DNA of 64,000 bases from Candidatus Methylobacter oryzae. GTDB taxonomy: Bacteria; Pseudomonadota; Gammaproteobacteria; Methylococcales; Methylomonadaceae. The stretch lies in assembly GCF_003994235.2 (NCBI RefSeq), contig NZ_RYFG02000026.1:33962-97961 (forward strand). Reading direction: 5' to 3'. The position numbers were made by a program, and so were the translations under genes. Below the pieces are notes generated by a model. The model had not been told where the DNA came from. It saw only the letters and a list, made by a program, of their open reading frames with translations, and did no database searches. Positions 29,534 to 38,656 of this stretch are shown here, one piece after another. The stretch's first letter is position 1; the number at the start of each line of letters is the position of its first letter.

Positions 29534-30047
29534 GGAACGTGTATATGTAGCATAGTGGAATACGGGACGATCTGTATCCCGGAGTCCCGGATTCCGCAAG
29601 CTATATACCGGCTACTTGCTACCGCCCTTAACCTGTCCAGAAAACATTTATTTGATGAATTATAAATAACGGGTATCGGCCAAAAGCGGAAGTTCATCAT
29701 TGCGGGCAAGCAGACACTCAAATGGCCGCGATAGCCCGGAAGCGAGGGTCAAGTCGATGCCAATGCCGTGGCAACCGTGTAGTTAGGCAATAAAGATTAA
29801 TACTGGAAACGGCTGCAAGCCGTATTTCGTCACATCAACAAAAATCGCTTGAAAATTAAAGTTTCATACTGAAAACGTGGTTTCGTTGCATACCCGATCA
29901 ACCACAGGTGTTTATGTCGTTGATTTTGCGATGGTATGAAACATTATTGCCTAGCCAGCATGAGACTTTATTACCCGGTATGATTCTTTATTGCCTTCCT
30001 ACAAACCGCCGCCCTTTTTCTCCAATCGCATGGCGTCGGTACCTCGC
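29534..30047. other. Gene-free scar region with repeat array
   Basis: No coding gene is supported. The region contains the 16-mer array described separately, a short palindromic segment (GTGGTT / AACCAC near 29877) and unrecognised sequence that may be the decayed inside of a mobile element. Confidence 0.5.
29786..29995. repeat. Five-copy 16-mer array
   Basis: Copies of roughly ATGAnnCTTTATTGCC occur three times on the plus strand (29936-29951, 29960-29975, 29980-29995) and twice on the minus strand (29786-29801 and 29852-29867), with 1-6 mismatches. Arrays of this kind, mixing orientations, resemble transposase- or recombinase-binding sites at a mobile-element end. No neighbouring recombinase gene is intact. 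Confidence 0.55.
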
Positions 30048-30220
30048 GTTCGGTACGAATTTACAAAACCTTATGGTGAGCAGGCAATCGAGAAAGTGCG
30101 CGAAATCCCTATCGCTTGGCATTAGATATCCACGGCATCGGCTTTAAGATGGCTGACATGCTGGCTCATCAGAAGTTAGGCATCGGTCCGCAATCCCTTC
30201 GCGGCCACGCGGGGCTCTGA
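30048..30220 (+). pseudogene. Remnant of a RecD2-like helicase
   Basis: Translation gives [13 protein letters not shown] in one frame, then, after a one-base shift near 30100, [20 protein letters not shown] and on to HQKLGIG, ending at TGA 30220. The pattern NPYRLAxDIxGIGFKxAD followed by LGI is the helix-hairpin-helix region of RecD2-type helicases. Only about 55 codons remain, with no ATPase domain, so this is a fragment. Confidence 0.75.
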
Positions 30221-30309
30221 AGTTTTCACCTGTGCTCGCTCAGGATGACGGAACACCCAAGGCGGTATGGCGTTCTGCTGGAATCACAGACCGGCCTTGC
30301 TGCCTTTGA

Positions 30310-31260
30310 CTAACCGTTCGGCGGCGAAGTATTCCGCCCTAGGATGGTATCCGTCAGGCAGGATTGGGGACATCGTAGGGCCAATTGATCGCGAAGGATT
30401 TCAGCGATCCGCAAGGCGCCAGGACCTGTTGCATCGCGGTCGGCGAAGATCAAGTACAGGGTCGACCAGCGTTCCGACCCCTCCTCCAGCGGGAGCGGTT
30501 TTAACTTTCCGGTGTCGAGTTCCAGACGGATGAGATCCTCAGCATACCAAGCATAACCTAGCCCTAGGCAAGCGGCACGAATCGAGGTAGCCTGCTGGCC
30601 CACGGTCCAGCGCTGCTCATTGAGCCAGCTGACTGTGCGCGTTCGCTCACGGCCAGTGTCACGAACCACCAGATGCCTGTGCTGACGCAAATCCGCCATC
30701 GTAAGCGGCCCTCTCAACTGATGTAGTGGATGGTCAGGGTGGGCGCTGGCGATGAAGCGCACTCGTATGAGAGGATCGCCGACAAATCCCGCCGGCACCG
30801 TCGGACCGATACCCAGTTCGACAAGGCCCTCCTGCAATGCTTCATCGGTGCCACTCAGCACCGTCTCGATAAGCTCGATGCGCGTTTCGGGATGTTCATC
30901 GGAAAAGCGCGCCAAGGCTTCCAACAACAGCCAAGTGGGGAAAATGGTGTCCACGGCCAGTCGCAATTCTGGCTCCCAACCTGCCGCCAGGCTGGCCGCC
31001 ACGTGTTCCAGACGCACGGCTTCCTCCATGAGTGTCTTTCCTCGTCGATACAACACTTGACCGACGCTGGTCAGCACTGCCTTTCGGCCCTGTATTTCGA
31101 AGACTTTAATGCCCAGCAACTGTTCCAGTTTATGCACCGCATAAGTCATCGTGGATTGGCTCTTGTGGAGTTGGTCAGCAGCCTGCGCATAGCCGCCCGC
31201 ATCCACAACTGACACAAGCGCTCGCAACTGGTCCAGCGAAATTTTGGGGTTTGGGGTCAT
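30310..31260 (-). CDS. LysR-family transcriptional regulator
   Basis: A 316-residue LysR-type regulator. The N-terminal winged helix-turn-helix is seen in LDQLRALVSVVDAGGYAQAADQLHKSQSTMT and the following VHKLEQLLGIKVFE. The C-terminal substrate-binding domain follows (LRLAVDTIFPTWLLLEAL, LVVRDTGRERT). The stop abuts a mobile-element scar. The start at 31260 (MTPNPKISLDQ) is chosen over 31308. Its target genes are not evident; the neighbour upstream on the plus strand is a small exported protein gene. Confidence 0.88.
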   Translation of the reverse strand: MTPNPKISLDQLRALVSVVDAGGYAQAADQLHKSQSTMTYAVHKLEQLLGIKVFEIQGRKAVLTSVGQVLYRRGKTLMEEAVRLEHVAASLAAGWEPELRLAVDTIFPTWLLLEALARFSDEHPETRIELIETVLSGTDEALQEGLVELGIGPTVPAGFVGDPLIRVRFIASAHPDHPLHQLRGPLTMADLRQHRHLVVRDTGRERTRTVSWLNEQRWTVGQQATSIRAACLGLGYAWYAEDLIRLELDTGKLKPLPLEEGSERWSTLYLIFADRDATGPGALRIAEILRDQLALRCPQSCLTDTILGRNTSPPNG

Positions 31261-31434
31261 ATTGATCGATGAATTCGATAGGTATGAGCGAATTTTAGCG
31301 CTTTTCAATCCTAATAATCAATAGTTTAATACAACTCCGATGTTTGACACTTTATGAGGAGCAGACAACAAGGAAGTCAAACGTCATACCTGAAAGATAT
31401 TTTAATACCCCATTATTTTTATAGAGATTAAATC

Positions 31435-31803
31435 ATGTCATTGAAAAAAGTATTTATCGCATTCGCTCTGTTTTTCGCCATGCTGGGCTTTTCCGGCGCA
31501 ACTTTCGCCACGGAAGCCAAAGTTAACGTGTCTGACTCGTTGAAAGAAGTCGACGCCAAAATCCAAATCGCTTTAGAGGCCGTTCCTGCAGGTAATGCAG
31601 AACAACTGACTACCTTAATCGCAGACGCTAGCGAAAAAGCTAAAGAACTGGACGCCAACTACAAATTTGACTTTGAACGCACCAAAGTGCAAAAAATCCT
31701 GAGAAAAGCTCGCGATGCCGCGAGAAAATCGGATTTTCCAGGTGCTGCGCAAGAATTGAAAGCAGCTCGCGAAGGATTTGCCAATCTGAAATCTTTCATT
31801 TAA
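31435..31803 (+). CDS. Small exported helical protein
   Basis: A 122-residue protein with a clear signal peptide (MSLKKVFIAFALFFAMLGFS, cleavage near ATFATEA). The mature part is charged and alpha-helical with two or three amphipathic helices (SLKEVDAKIQIALEAV, TLIADASEKAKELD, RKARDAARKSD), with no cysteine. I do not recognise the family. A periplasmic or secreted role is likely. It stands alone, followed by a hairpin-rich segment and a T-run terminator. Confidence 0.75.
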   Translation: MSLKKVFIAFALFFAMLGFSGATFATEAKVNVSDSLKEVDAKIQIALEAVPAGNAEQLTTLIADASEKAKELDANYKFDFERTKVQKILRKARDAARKSDFPGAAQELKAAREGFANLKSFI

Positions 31804-31822
31804 GAACTTAGACACTTTATGT

Positions 31823-31875
31823 GGTGGTCACTCCGTCGGTTACCTCCTCATTAGCCGTTTGAGCGAGTGACCACC
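31823..31875. repeat. Hairpin downstream of the small exported gene
   Basis: The 11-bp inverted repeat ggtggtcactc / gagtgaccacc (31823-31833 with 31865-31875) has a 31-nt loop. It may be part of the transcript end. Confidence 0.5.
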
Positions 31876-31969
31876 GTAGCAGTCGAAGTCGATCCTTCTC
31901 AGGACTTTTTGATTCTTCGAAGTAAAGGGATCGGTCTCGGAATCTTTGATTCTGAGATCAAAACCATCC

Positions 31970-32003
31970 AGCCTCTCTACTTCTAGTCGAGGGGCTTTTT
32001 TTT
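31970..32003 (+). terminator. Rho-independent terminator
   Basis: The stem agcctctctac / gtcgaggggct (31970-31980 with 31986-31996, including G-U pairs) is followed by eight T to 32003. It lies between the small exported gene and the desaturase gene. Confidence 0.75.
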
Positions 32004-32072
32004 GTTTCCGCAATCAAACATTGCATAAATGAAATGAATATTTTCCAATTGAACTTCAGCGAGGCTACCTAA

Positions 32073-33203
32073 TTGAGCCTGAATAGTTACCAGACAGTCA
32101 ACCGAGAACAGCTAGCCAAAGATATTAAACAGCTGTATCTGCAAGCGCAGGCCGACATGGGACCGGAAGATTTTCGCCATATGAAGCGGATGGAGCGCTG
32201 GGGCCAAGCCTGTTCATTGTTGGGGTATGCGACGGCATGGATAGCTCCCAATCTCGTGTCCGCGCTGCTGATCAGTCAGGGTAGTTTTACCCGTTGGACT
32301 CAAGCTGCGCATCCGATCCAGCATCGCAGTTACGACAAAATCGACAGCACCAGTACGCGTTACCAAAGCAAAGGCTTCGCTAAAGGCTGGCGCCGTTTTC
32401 TGGATTGGCCGGACTGGATGACGCCGGCGGGTTGGCACCACGAACACGACGTCCTGCATCACTACCGCCTTGGCGAGACGGCCGATCCCAACAATGCCCA
32501 GCACAACATGGAATGGCTGCGACAGTCGAAATTACCGATGTGGTTACGCTACGCGATCATGGCATTTTTCTCGGGCGTTTGGAAGCTTAGCTATTACACC
32601 CCACGCACCCACAAAGAATTACGCCTTAACGAATATCGGCACCAGCATCAGCCCGCACCCACGATGACCCGCATCGACGCCTGGAGTTTATTCACTCCAC
32701 AGGGCCGAGGCTTGTGGTTAAAAAGCATTCTGCCCTATGTCGCTTACCGCTTTGTATTGCTGCCGGCGCTATTTCTGCCATTAGGAAGTGTTGCCGTGAC
32801 CAGTGTGTTATTGAATTCCGTATTGGCGGAAATCCTGACCAACATCCACAGCTTTCTGGTGATGATGCCCAACCATGCCGGCGACGATGTGATGAGCTTC
32901 GATGAAAAGGCGCACAGCAAGGGCGAATTTTACCTGCGCCAAATACTCGGCTCGGTCAACTATCCGACCGGCTCCAATGCCAACGACTTCCTCTACGGTT
33001 GGCTGAACTACCAGATCAAACATCACCTATGGCCGGATTTGCCACTCAGCCAGTATCAGAAGTTGCAACCGCAGGTTAAGGCCCTCTGCGAGAAGCACGG
33101 TATTCCGTACTGCCAGGATTCGGTATTCAAAAGGCTGCGCAAAGCCGTCGACATTATGGTCGGTAAAACCTCAATGTTGAAACCGGCGGAGGCGGGTGCT
33201 TGA
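32073..33203 (+). CDS. Fatty-acid desaturase-like membrane protein
   Basis: A 376-residue protein with the three histidine boxes of membrane desaturases: AHPIQH, WHHEHDVLHH and YQIKHHLWPDLP. It would insert a double bond or hydroxyl into a lipid using O2 and a di-iron site. Hydrophobic stretches include LLPALFLPLGSVAVTSVLL. The start is TTG at 32073, preceded by an in-frame stop and a GAGG sequence. A weaker choice would be an internal ATG. No electron-donor gene is next to it. Confidence 0.85.
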   Translation: MSLNSYQTVNREQLAKDIKQLYLQAQADMGPEDFRHMKRMERWGQACSLLGYATAWIAPNLVSALLISQGSFTRWTQAAHPIQHRSYDKIDSTSTRYQSKGFAKGWRRFLDWPDWMTPAGWHHEHDVLHHYRLGETADPNNAQHNMEWLRQSKLPMWLRYAIMAFFSGVWKLSYYTPRTHKELRLNEYRHQHQPAPTMTRIDAWSLFTPQGRGLWLKSILPYVAYRFVLLPALFLPLGSVAVTSVLLNSVLAEILTNIHSFLVMMPNHAGDDVMSFDEKAHSKGEFYLRQILGSVNYPTGSNANDFLYGWLNYQIKHHLWPDLPLSQYQKLQPQVKALCEKHGIPYCQDSVFKRLRKAVDIMVGKTSMLKPAEAGA

Positions 33204-33611
33204 AACTGTGAAATTTCAAGTCCTACACCAGAATTATGCACAAAAAAATAACATAAGTTATTGATTTTTATTTTATATCAGCTACTATCCAAAATTTGAT
33301 CAATCCGATCAATTTGCCCAAAAATTAGGCCGCGCTAAACGAAATACTGTCTTCATGCATGCGATTTTACTCTCTCCTTAAGCTTGTGATAGAACTTAAA
33401 GACTGGGTTAATGAGCAGATTTGTTTGCTTCATTCGAGCTTGCCGCCGCCAATCGCCTGAATTGTCAAACGGCCGGTCGAACCCTGTTACAGCCGATTAG
33501 TAATCAACAAGCTCAACGTCGGATTTGGCCGATGTAAAGTGCCTCCGAACGTCTGCTCTACTCAGTTATCTGCCACAGGGAGCCAGAATTGTTGAATGCC
33601 CGCTTTGGGTC
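33204..33611. other. Intergenic region upstream of the IS element
   Basis: About 400 bp with no supported gene. It holds a run of short unrelated segments and looks like non-coding or mobile-element-flanking sequence. I see no RNA gene. Confidence 0.4.
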
Positions 33612-35291
33612 CAGGCTGTGTAAAAACGCCTCATCTGTTAACATAGGGTCACGACCATCAACCGGGAGTGCAGATGAAACGCTTCATTCAAAGTGCAGAC
33701 CGAACCCAGGTCACCTTATTTCCTGAGCAACTGGAAGATTATGTGAGTGACGACAATCCTGTTCGCGTTGTCGATGTGTTTGTCGAGCAACTGCATCTGG
33801 GATCATTAGGATTTACCAGGGTTACGCCCCTAAAAACCGGACGGCCCGCCTATCATCCCGCCGTCCTGCTTAAGCTTTATATCTACGGTTACTTGAACCG
33901 CATTCAATCCAGTCGCCGACTGGAGCGTGAAAGCCAACGTAACCTGGAGCTGATTTGGCTCATGGAACGCTTGACGCCGGACTTCAAAACCATCGCCAAC
34001 TTCCGCAAGGACAATGGCCCTGCTATCCGTAAAGTTTGTAGCCAATTTGTCATGCTTTGCCGACAGCTCAACTTATTGACGGAAGCGACGGTGGCCATCG
34101 ATGGCAGCAAATTCAAAGCCGTCAACAACCGCGACAACAACTTCACGACCAACAAGATCAAACGACGCCGAGAGCAAATCGAAGCCAGCATAGAACGCTA
34201 TCTGTCGGCTCTGGAAACAGCTGACCGCCAAGAGCCTGCCGATTTTACCGAAGCTAAAGTCCAGCGTTTGAAAGAAAAGCTCGATAAGTTGAAAGCACAA
34301 ATGGCGAAACTCGATACCATCGAAACCGAATTGCAAAAGACCCCGGATAAGCAGATTTCCTTGACCGATCCGGATGCGCGCTCCATGGCGACCAGCGGCC
34401 GCGGCAGTGGTATGGTGGGCTATAACGTCCAGACTGCGGTCGACACCAAAAATCATCTGATTGTGGTTCACGAAGTCACCAACGTCGGTCATGATCGCAG
34501 CCAGTTAGCGAACATGGCCCAGCAAGCCAAAGACGCTCTGGGCGTTTCTGGTCTCAATGTGGTGGCTGACCGAGGTTACTTTAGCGGCGAAGAAGTCCGC
34601 AAATGCCATGAAGCCGGCATTACCGCTTTCGTCCCCAAGTGTGTGACCTCGGGAGCCAAGGCTGACGGACGATTTGATAAGGCCGATTTTATTTACGACG
34701 CGTCCCAGAATGAATATCGATGTCCGGCCGGCCAGCGCTTGATCTGGCGATTTTCCACCGTTGAACACGGATTAACGCTCAATAAATACTGGAGTTCTTA
34801 TTGTCCCCAATGCCCAATCAAGTCTCAATGTACACCAAGCCCCTATCGGCGAGTGAGCCGGTGGTAGCATGAAGAGGTTCTCGATGCGATGCAGGCACGT
34901 TTGGACAAGGCGCCCGACAGCATGCGCATCCGGCGGCAAACCGTGGAGCATCCGTTTGGCACGCTCAAGGCCTGGATGGGATCAACTCATTTTTTGACCA
35001 AGACACTGAAAAACGTCGGCACGGAGATGAGCTTGCATGTACTGGCTTACAATATGAAGCGGGTGATGAATCTAATGGGAACCACCATCTTGATGGAAGC
35101 CATGATGGCCTGATGGCCATTGAGTGTGCTTTTTTCGTCGTATAACTCTGGCTAACAAGGGGCTTTGAACAGTAGCAATCAATAAAACTTAAAAGTTAGC
35201 CGATCCAGAATCGGATCATCACATGAGTTAATTTGAGTGAATTGCGCTAAACGCCGACCATTTCATTTTTCGGGCGTTTTTACACGGCCTG
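33612..35291. mobile_element. IS1182-family insertion sequence
   Basis: The boundaries are a 19-bp inverted repeat (caggctgtgtaaaaacgcc at 33612-33630, complement at 35273-35291, 18 of 19 matching). Both ends are flanked by a GGTC tetranucleotide (33608-33611 and 35292-35295), a possible target-site duplication. The element is 1680 bp and contains one transposase gene interrupted by a stop codon. About 180 bp of non-coding sequence lies between the gene and the right end. Confidence 0.85.
33674..35113 (+). pseudogene. IS1182-family DDE transposase, amber-interrupted
   Basis: One frame runs 480 codons from the ATG at 33674 (GGGAG five bases upstream) to TGA at 35113, broken by one in-frame TAG at 34865-34867 between RVSRW and HEEVLDAM. 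Catalytic residues on both sides are intact: AIDGSKFKAVNNRDNN (D), VVADRGYFSGEE (D) and QTVEHPFGTLKAWM (E, after the stop). A stop before the last acidic residue should inactivate it unless amber is suppressed. The N-terminal half translates as 398 residues. Confidence 0.85.
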
Positions 35292-35534
35292 GGTCGAAAA
35301 CAGCCAATCAACATCAGATTCAATACATAGAATATACTGAACACCGCCACCCGGCTAAAGGGAGTTGTACCAAGACAACCCGCCATGATCGGAACCCTAA
35401 GCTTGAGTCTAATACCTACACAGTTCTCTCAAGCAAGTTTTTTTTCTTCAATTGTTTTATATATTGAAAGTGGCTGGCGGTTTACTGAAGCGAAATCCCA
35501 AAATCTATAAATTTATTAAAGAGATATTTCAGGC
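35292..35534. other. Short gap between the IS and the rhuM remnant
   Basis: Under 250 bp; no gene or RNA gene is recognised. Confidence 0.4.
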
Positions 35535-35859
35535 ATGAACTTAAACGCCCCACTCAGCAACTTTGTACTCTACCAAACCGATAATGCCAACCCCGTATCG
35601 AAATAGATTTGCAGAATGAATCGGTCTGGTTAACCTAAGCAATACTCGCTGAGCTATTCCAAACCAACAAACAGAATATCAGCCTGCATTTAAAAAATAT
35701 CTTTGCCAAAAGAGAGTTGACGGAAGATCGAGTCGTCAAAAAATACTTGATAACTGCCTCCAACAACAAGCAATACCGCATCAAGTATATAATCTTGAAG
35801 CCATTATCGCCGTCGGTTATCGGGTCAAATTCCATCGCTGCACCCGGTTTTACCGCTAG
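35535..35859 (+). pseudogene. Degraded rhuM-family gene
   Basis: Read across frames, the sequence resembles RhuM proteins: FVLYQTDNANP, then DLQNESVWLT, a TAA where Gln is expected, AILAELFQTNKQNISLHLKN, IFAKRELTEDRVVKKYL, and after a further frameshift EAIIAVGYRVKFHR, ending at TAG 35859. At least two frameshifts and one stop make it non-functional. RhuM genes are found on mobile and virulence-associated islands; their function is not settled. Confidence 0.75.
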
Positions 35860-35971
35860 GCTGCCGGGCGCTTGTAACGAATATCTGGTGTTCACTATGT
35901 CTCGTTCCCACGCGTTGCGCTCGTCGTTATCCCCCCTGTTCGAAACCTCATGAACCAATTTACTTGTAAAC

Positions 35972-37741
35972 CTACCCGCTAACACGTGCAATACGCAACG
36001 CATTAACCTTATCGATCAGCATCTGCCTGATAGATGGTTCTGCAGGTTCGTTACCGCTCAATCTCGTACTATCACCATCCAACTTAACCAAAAAATCTTC
36101 GTTCTCGGTAAAAATACTGACGATGTCGCGATTATCGCCGCGGCGGTGGGCAATGTATTTCGGCGGCGTTTTATGTTCGCCCAATAAAATCCCATTCCAA
36201 TCCGTATAACATTGCCGGCCGGAAACCATGCCTTGCAAGCTGTTGAATATATCGATCTGCTGGTATTGATTGTTTTCAACGCCGGCATTGACGCCGTCGG
36301 CGATAATCAAAGGTACTTTGGCGGCGGCCTTGAATTGCCCATAGTTATCGACTTCGGCTTTTTTTAACGGCGTCATCGAATGATGGTCGCCGACAATAAC
36401 CAATAGCCCGTTATCGAAAAACCTTTCGGCTTGAAGCTGTTGATAGAAGCGGCCTATTTGTTTGTCGGTGTACCTGATCGCTTCCGACTCGGATTTATCT
36501 TTATTTTCCGGATTAATATAAGGATGATGGCTGCTGACGGTTTTTATGAAAATAAAAAATTTCTTGCCGTTATTTTGCTTAACCCTGTCCAATGCTCTTA
36601 CGTACAGCGCTTCATCAGGGGCCGCCTGAAAATGAAAGCGCTCCCATTTGTCGTACTCGGGCTGGTCGTGCCCTTCAATATAGTTAAAGCCAATGCTCCT
36701 AGCCCAGTTGCCGGTATTGCCGAATTCAAGATCGGCGGTCGTTAAAAACTCGGTCTTATATCCGTATTTCTTTAATATATTTGGTAATGAATTTGGGATA
36801 CTAAAAAAACTGTGGAATGAGGTACCGCCGTCGTCCGAATAACTGGATGGCGGATAAATCGGCTGCAATCCGGTCAATAAGGCTATTTCGCCATCCTCGG
36901 TTATAAAACCGTTTGCATAAAAATTCTTGAAAGCTTGATTTTGGCCGGCAATTAAATCGATGTTCGGCGTCCAGTTATTAATACCTGAAAAGTATTGGCT
37001 TTGGTAAGTCGAAAGCGATTCCACCATCAAAATAATAATATTTTTATACCCAGAGGGCATAAGTAGGGTTTGATCGGGCAAGCTGCTCAATTCAGTTTGC
37101 TTGCCGGTTTCAACCGAACAATACGATTGCTCATTAAAATTGAAAGCTTTTAAAAACTTATCGCTGTAAGCCGACGATTCCGAAAGGATAGTTAAATTGT
37201 AGTCGATAACGTTTTTATAAATCCACGAATGAGCGTATTTTTGGTTATCGGAAAAACCCGAGATTAATGGCAAAGCGGCGATAATAAATAAAGGTATTTT
37301 TCGGTAACGCCGGCTCGTTATTTTCCGTTTACTAAAAGAAAATAGAATCAATGGAATAACAATAACGGCAATAATAAATAAAAAACCGATATTATTTATT
37401 CCATATATTTGCTGAATATATTTATAGGAGTAATCGGCATATTTTATTGCGTCACCAACCGCCAGATGCGTATTGAAGTTAACAATAATCAAGTAATCGA
37501 TTATATAAACGGCAAATAGAATAACGGCTAATACTCTAAGCAGCGCAGTACATAATCGATTAACTTGCGGCAAAAACGACAGATAGAGCAGTAATGCCAA
37601 ACCGGAATAAAGTATCGCATCATTCGCCAAAACCTGGCAGAAGCCTAATAGCCGGGTCGTTGTGTAATGATAAATAAAATCATCAACGTATAAACCTTTT
37701 AAGACTAACGGAGCGACGAGCAGCAGAATGAATTTAATCAT
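35972..37741 (-). CDS. LTA-synthase-like alkaline-phosphatase-superfamily membrane protein
   Basis: A 589-residue inner-membrane protein. Five or so hydrophobic segments lie in residues 1-170 (LLLVAPLVL, LALLLYLSFLP, VLAVILFAVYII, FLFIIAVIVIPLIL). The catalytic domain from about residue 232 has NIIILMVESL, the nucleophile region GFITEDGEIALLTG, KTVSSHHPYI and VGDHHSM with the metal-binding Asp-His. It belongs to the LtaS-like sulfatase/phosphotransferase set, which transfers phospho-groups such as glycerol-phosphate. Residues about 216-233 are encoded by a dispersed REP-like repeat. The gene ends beside a mobile scar zone. Confidence 0.88.
   Translation of the reverse strand: MIKFILLLVAPLVLKGLYVDDFIYHYTTTRLLGFCQVLANDAILYSGLALLLYLSFLPQVNRLCTALLRVLAVILFAVYIIDYLIIVNFNTHLAVGDAIKYADYSYKYIQQIYGINNIGFLFIIAVIVIPLILFSFSKRKITSRRYRKIPLFIIAALPLISGFSDNQKYAHSWIYKNVIDYNLTILSESSAYSDKFLKAFNFNEQSYCSVETGKQTELSSLPDQTLLMPSGYKNIIILMVESLSTYQSQYFSGINNWTPNIDLIAGQNQAFKNFYANGFITEDGEIALLTGLQPIYPPSSYSDDGGTSFHSFFSIPNSLPNILKKYGYKTEFLTTADLEFGNTGNWARSIGFNYIEGHDQPEYDKWERFHFQAAPDEALYVRALDRVKQNNGKKFFIFIKTVSSHHPYINPENKDKSESEAIRYTDKQIGRFYQQLQAERFFDNGLLVIVGDHHSMTPLKKAEVDNYGQFKAAAKVPLIIADGVNAGVENNQYQQIDIFNSLQGMVSGRQCYTDWNGILLGEHKTPPKYIAHRRGDNRDIVSIFTENEDFLVKLDGDSTRLSGNEPAEPSIRQMLIDKVNALRIARVSG
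37043..37095. repeat. REP-like element copy inside the LTA-synthase-like gene
   Basis: 53 bp that match the intergenic copy at 40860-40912 at 47 of 53 positions, with a related copy at 55316-55364. On the gene strand it codes for TELSSLPDQTLLMPSGYK just before the NIIILMVES strand. Its hairpin (ttgagcag / ctgctcaa in other copies) is mismatched here. Confidence 0.85.
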
Positions 37742-37776
37742 ACTTAATAAATAATGAACTCAGGTTGGTAAAATGC

Positions 37777-38463
37777 TTATTGACGCTCCGATTCTTTCTT
37801 TGCCACTTTATCGCGCAGATAAACCGGCATGGCCTGTTCTACCGGAACGCCCTGCCCCAGTTCAAAATCTCTCGCCCCCAAGCGGGCTATTGCCCCGGCC
37901 CTGGGTAACATATCCGTTTGATAACGGCTGACGCACTCGGCCAAACGCGCCGTTAATTGCTGGTGGTAAACACCCCAGCCTGAACCGATCCCTACGCCGG
38001 TCAGGTCGGGAAACTCAACCGCATCGGCAGGCGTCACCGCTTCGTCGCCGACCAACTCGGCATAGCCTTGGTCGTCGCGCCGGTAAACGCCCCAGAATAT
38101 CTCGCCCATCCGCGCATCCATCGCAACAAACGCGACATTCTCGTCATTATGATCGAAAAAGTCCTGTGCAATGGCCGCCAAAGTGGAGACAGGAACAACC
38201 GGCAACTCGGCGCCCAAAGCAATGCCCTGAATCACGCCGGTCGCGATGCGTACGCCGGTGAACGATCCGGGGCCGCGACTGAATGCCAGCGCATCCAACT
38301 GCTGCGGTTTTAAGCCGGCTTCAGTCATTAATGAATCGATCATCGGCAAAATCAGTTGGGTATGTTTTTGCGGCGCCAACTCAAAGCGCTCTTTTACTTC
38401 GCCATCAATAAACAGCGCTACCGAACAGGCTTCGGTTGACGTTTCTACTGCCAGTAATTTCAT
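37777..38463 (-). CDS. tsaB: tRNA threonylcarbamoyladenosine biosynthesis protein TsaB
   Basis: A 228-residue subunit that, with TsaD and TsaE, transfers threonylcarbamoyl to A37 of ANN-decoding tRNAs. Its ASKHA-fold N-terminus is visible: LAVETSTEACSVALF, RGPGSFTGVRIA and VAMDARMGEIFW. TsaB is a pseudo-enzyme scaffold of the complex, so catalytic sites are not expected. It is 35 nt downstream of the DinG-type gene region's neighbour and upstream of the LTA-type gene, in the same direction. Confidence 0.92.
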   Translation of the reverse strand: MKLLAVETSTEACSVALFIDGEVKERFELAPQKHTQLILPMIDSLMTEAGLKPQQLDALAFSRGPGSFTGVRIATGVIQGIALGAELPVVPVSTLAAIAQDFFDHNDENVAFVAMDARMGEIFWGVYRRDDQGYAELVGDEAVTPADAVEFPDLTGVGIGSGWGVYHQQLTARLAECVSRYQTDMLPRAGAIARLGARDFELGQGVPVEQAMPVYLRDKVAKKESERQ

Positions 38464-38656
38464 TATTTAGTCTCTTGCTTATAATTTGTTCAGCGGATGA
38501 TAGCCGTGAATGGCGGTTATCGAGTGGTGAGTTCAGAAGGTCATCGTTAAATATTGATGTTGCATTTAAGCAGAGAATAGCGGTGCAAGCTCCGCTTGCT
38601 CCGGCAGGCAAAACCTGTACTCCGATCGATCTCGCAACACAGGCTATTTTCTGTTT

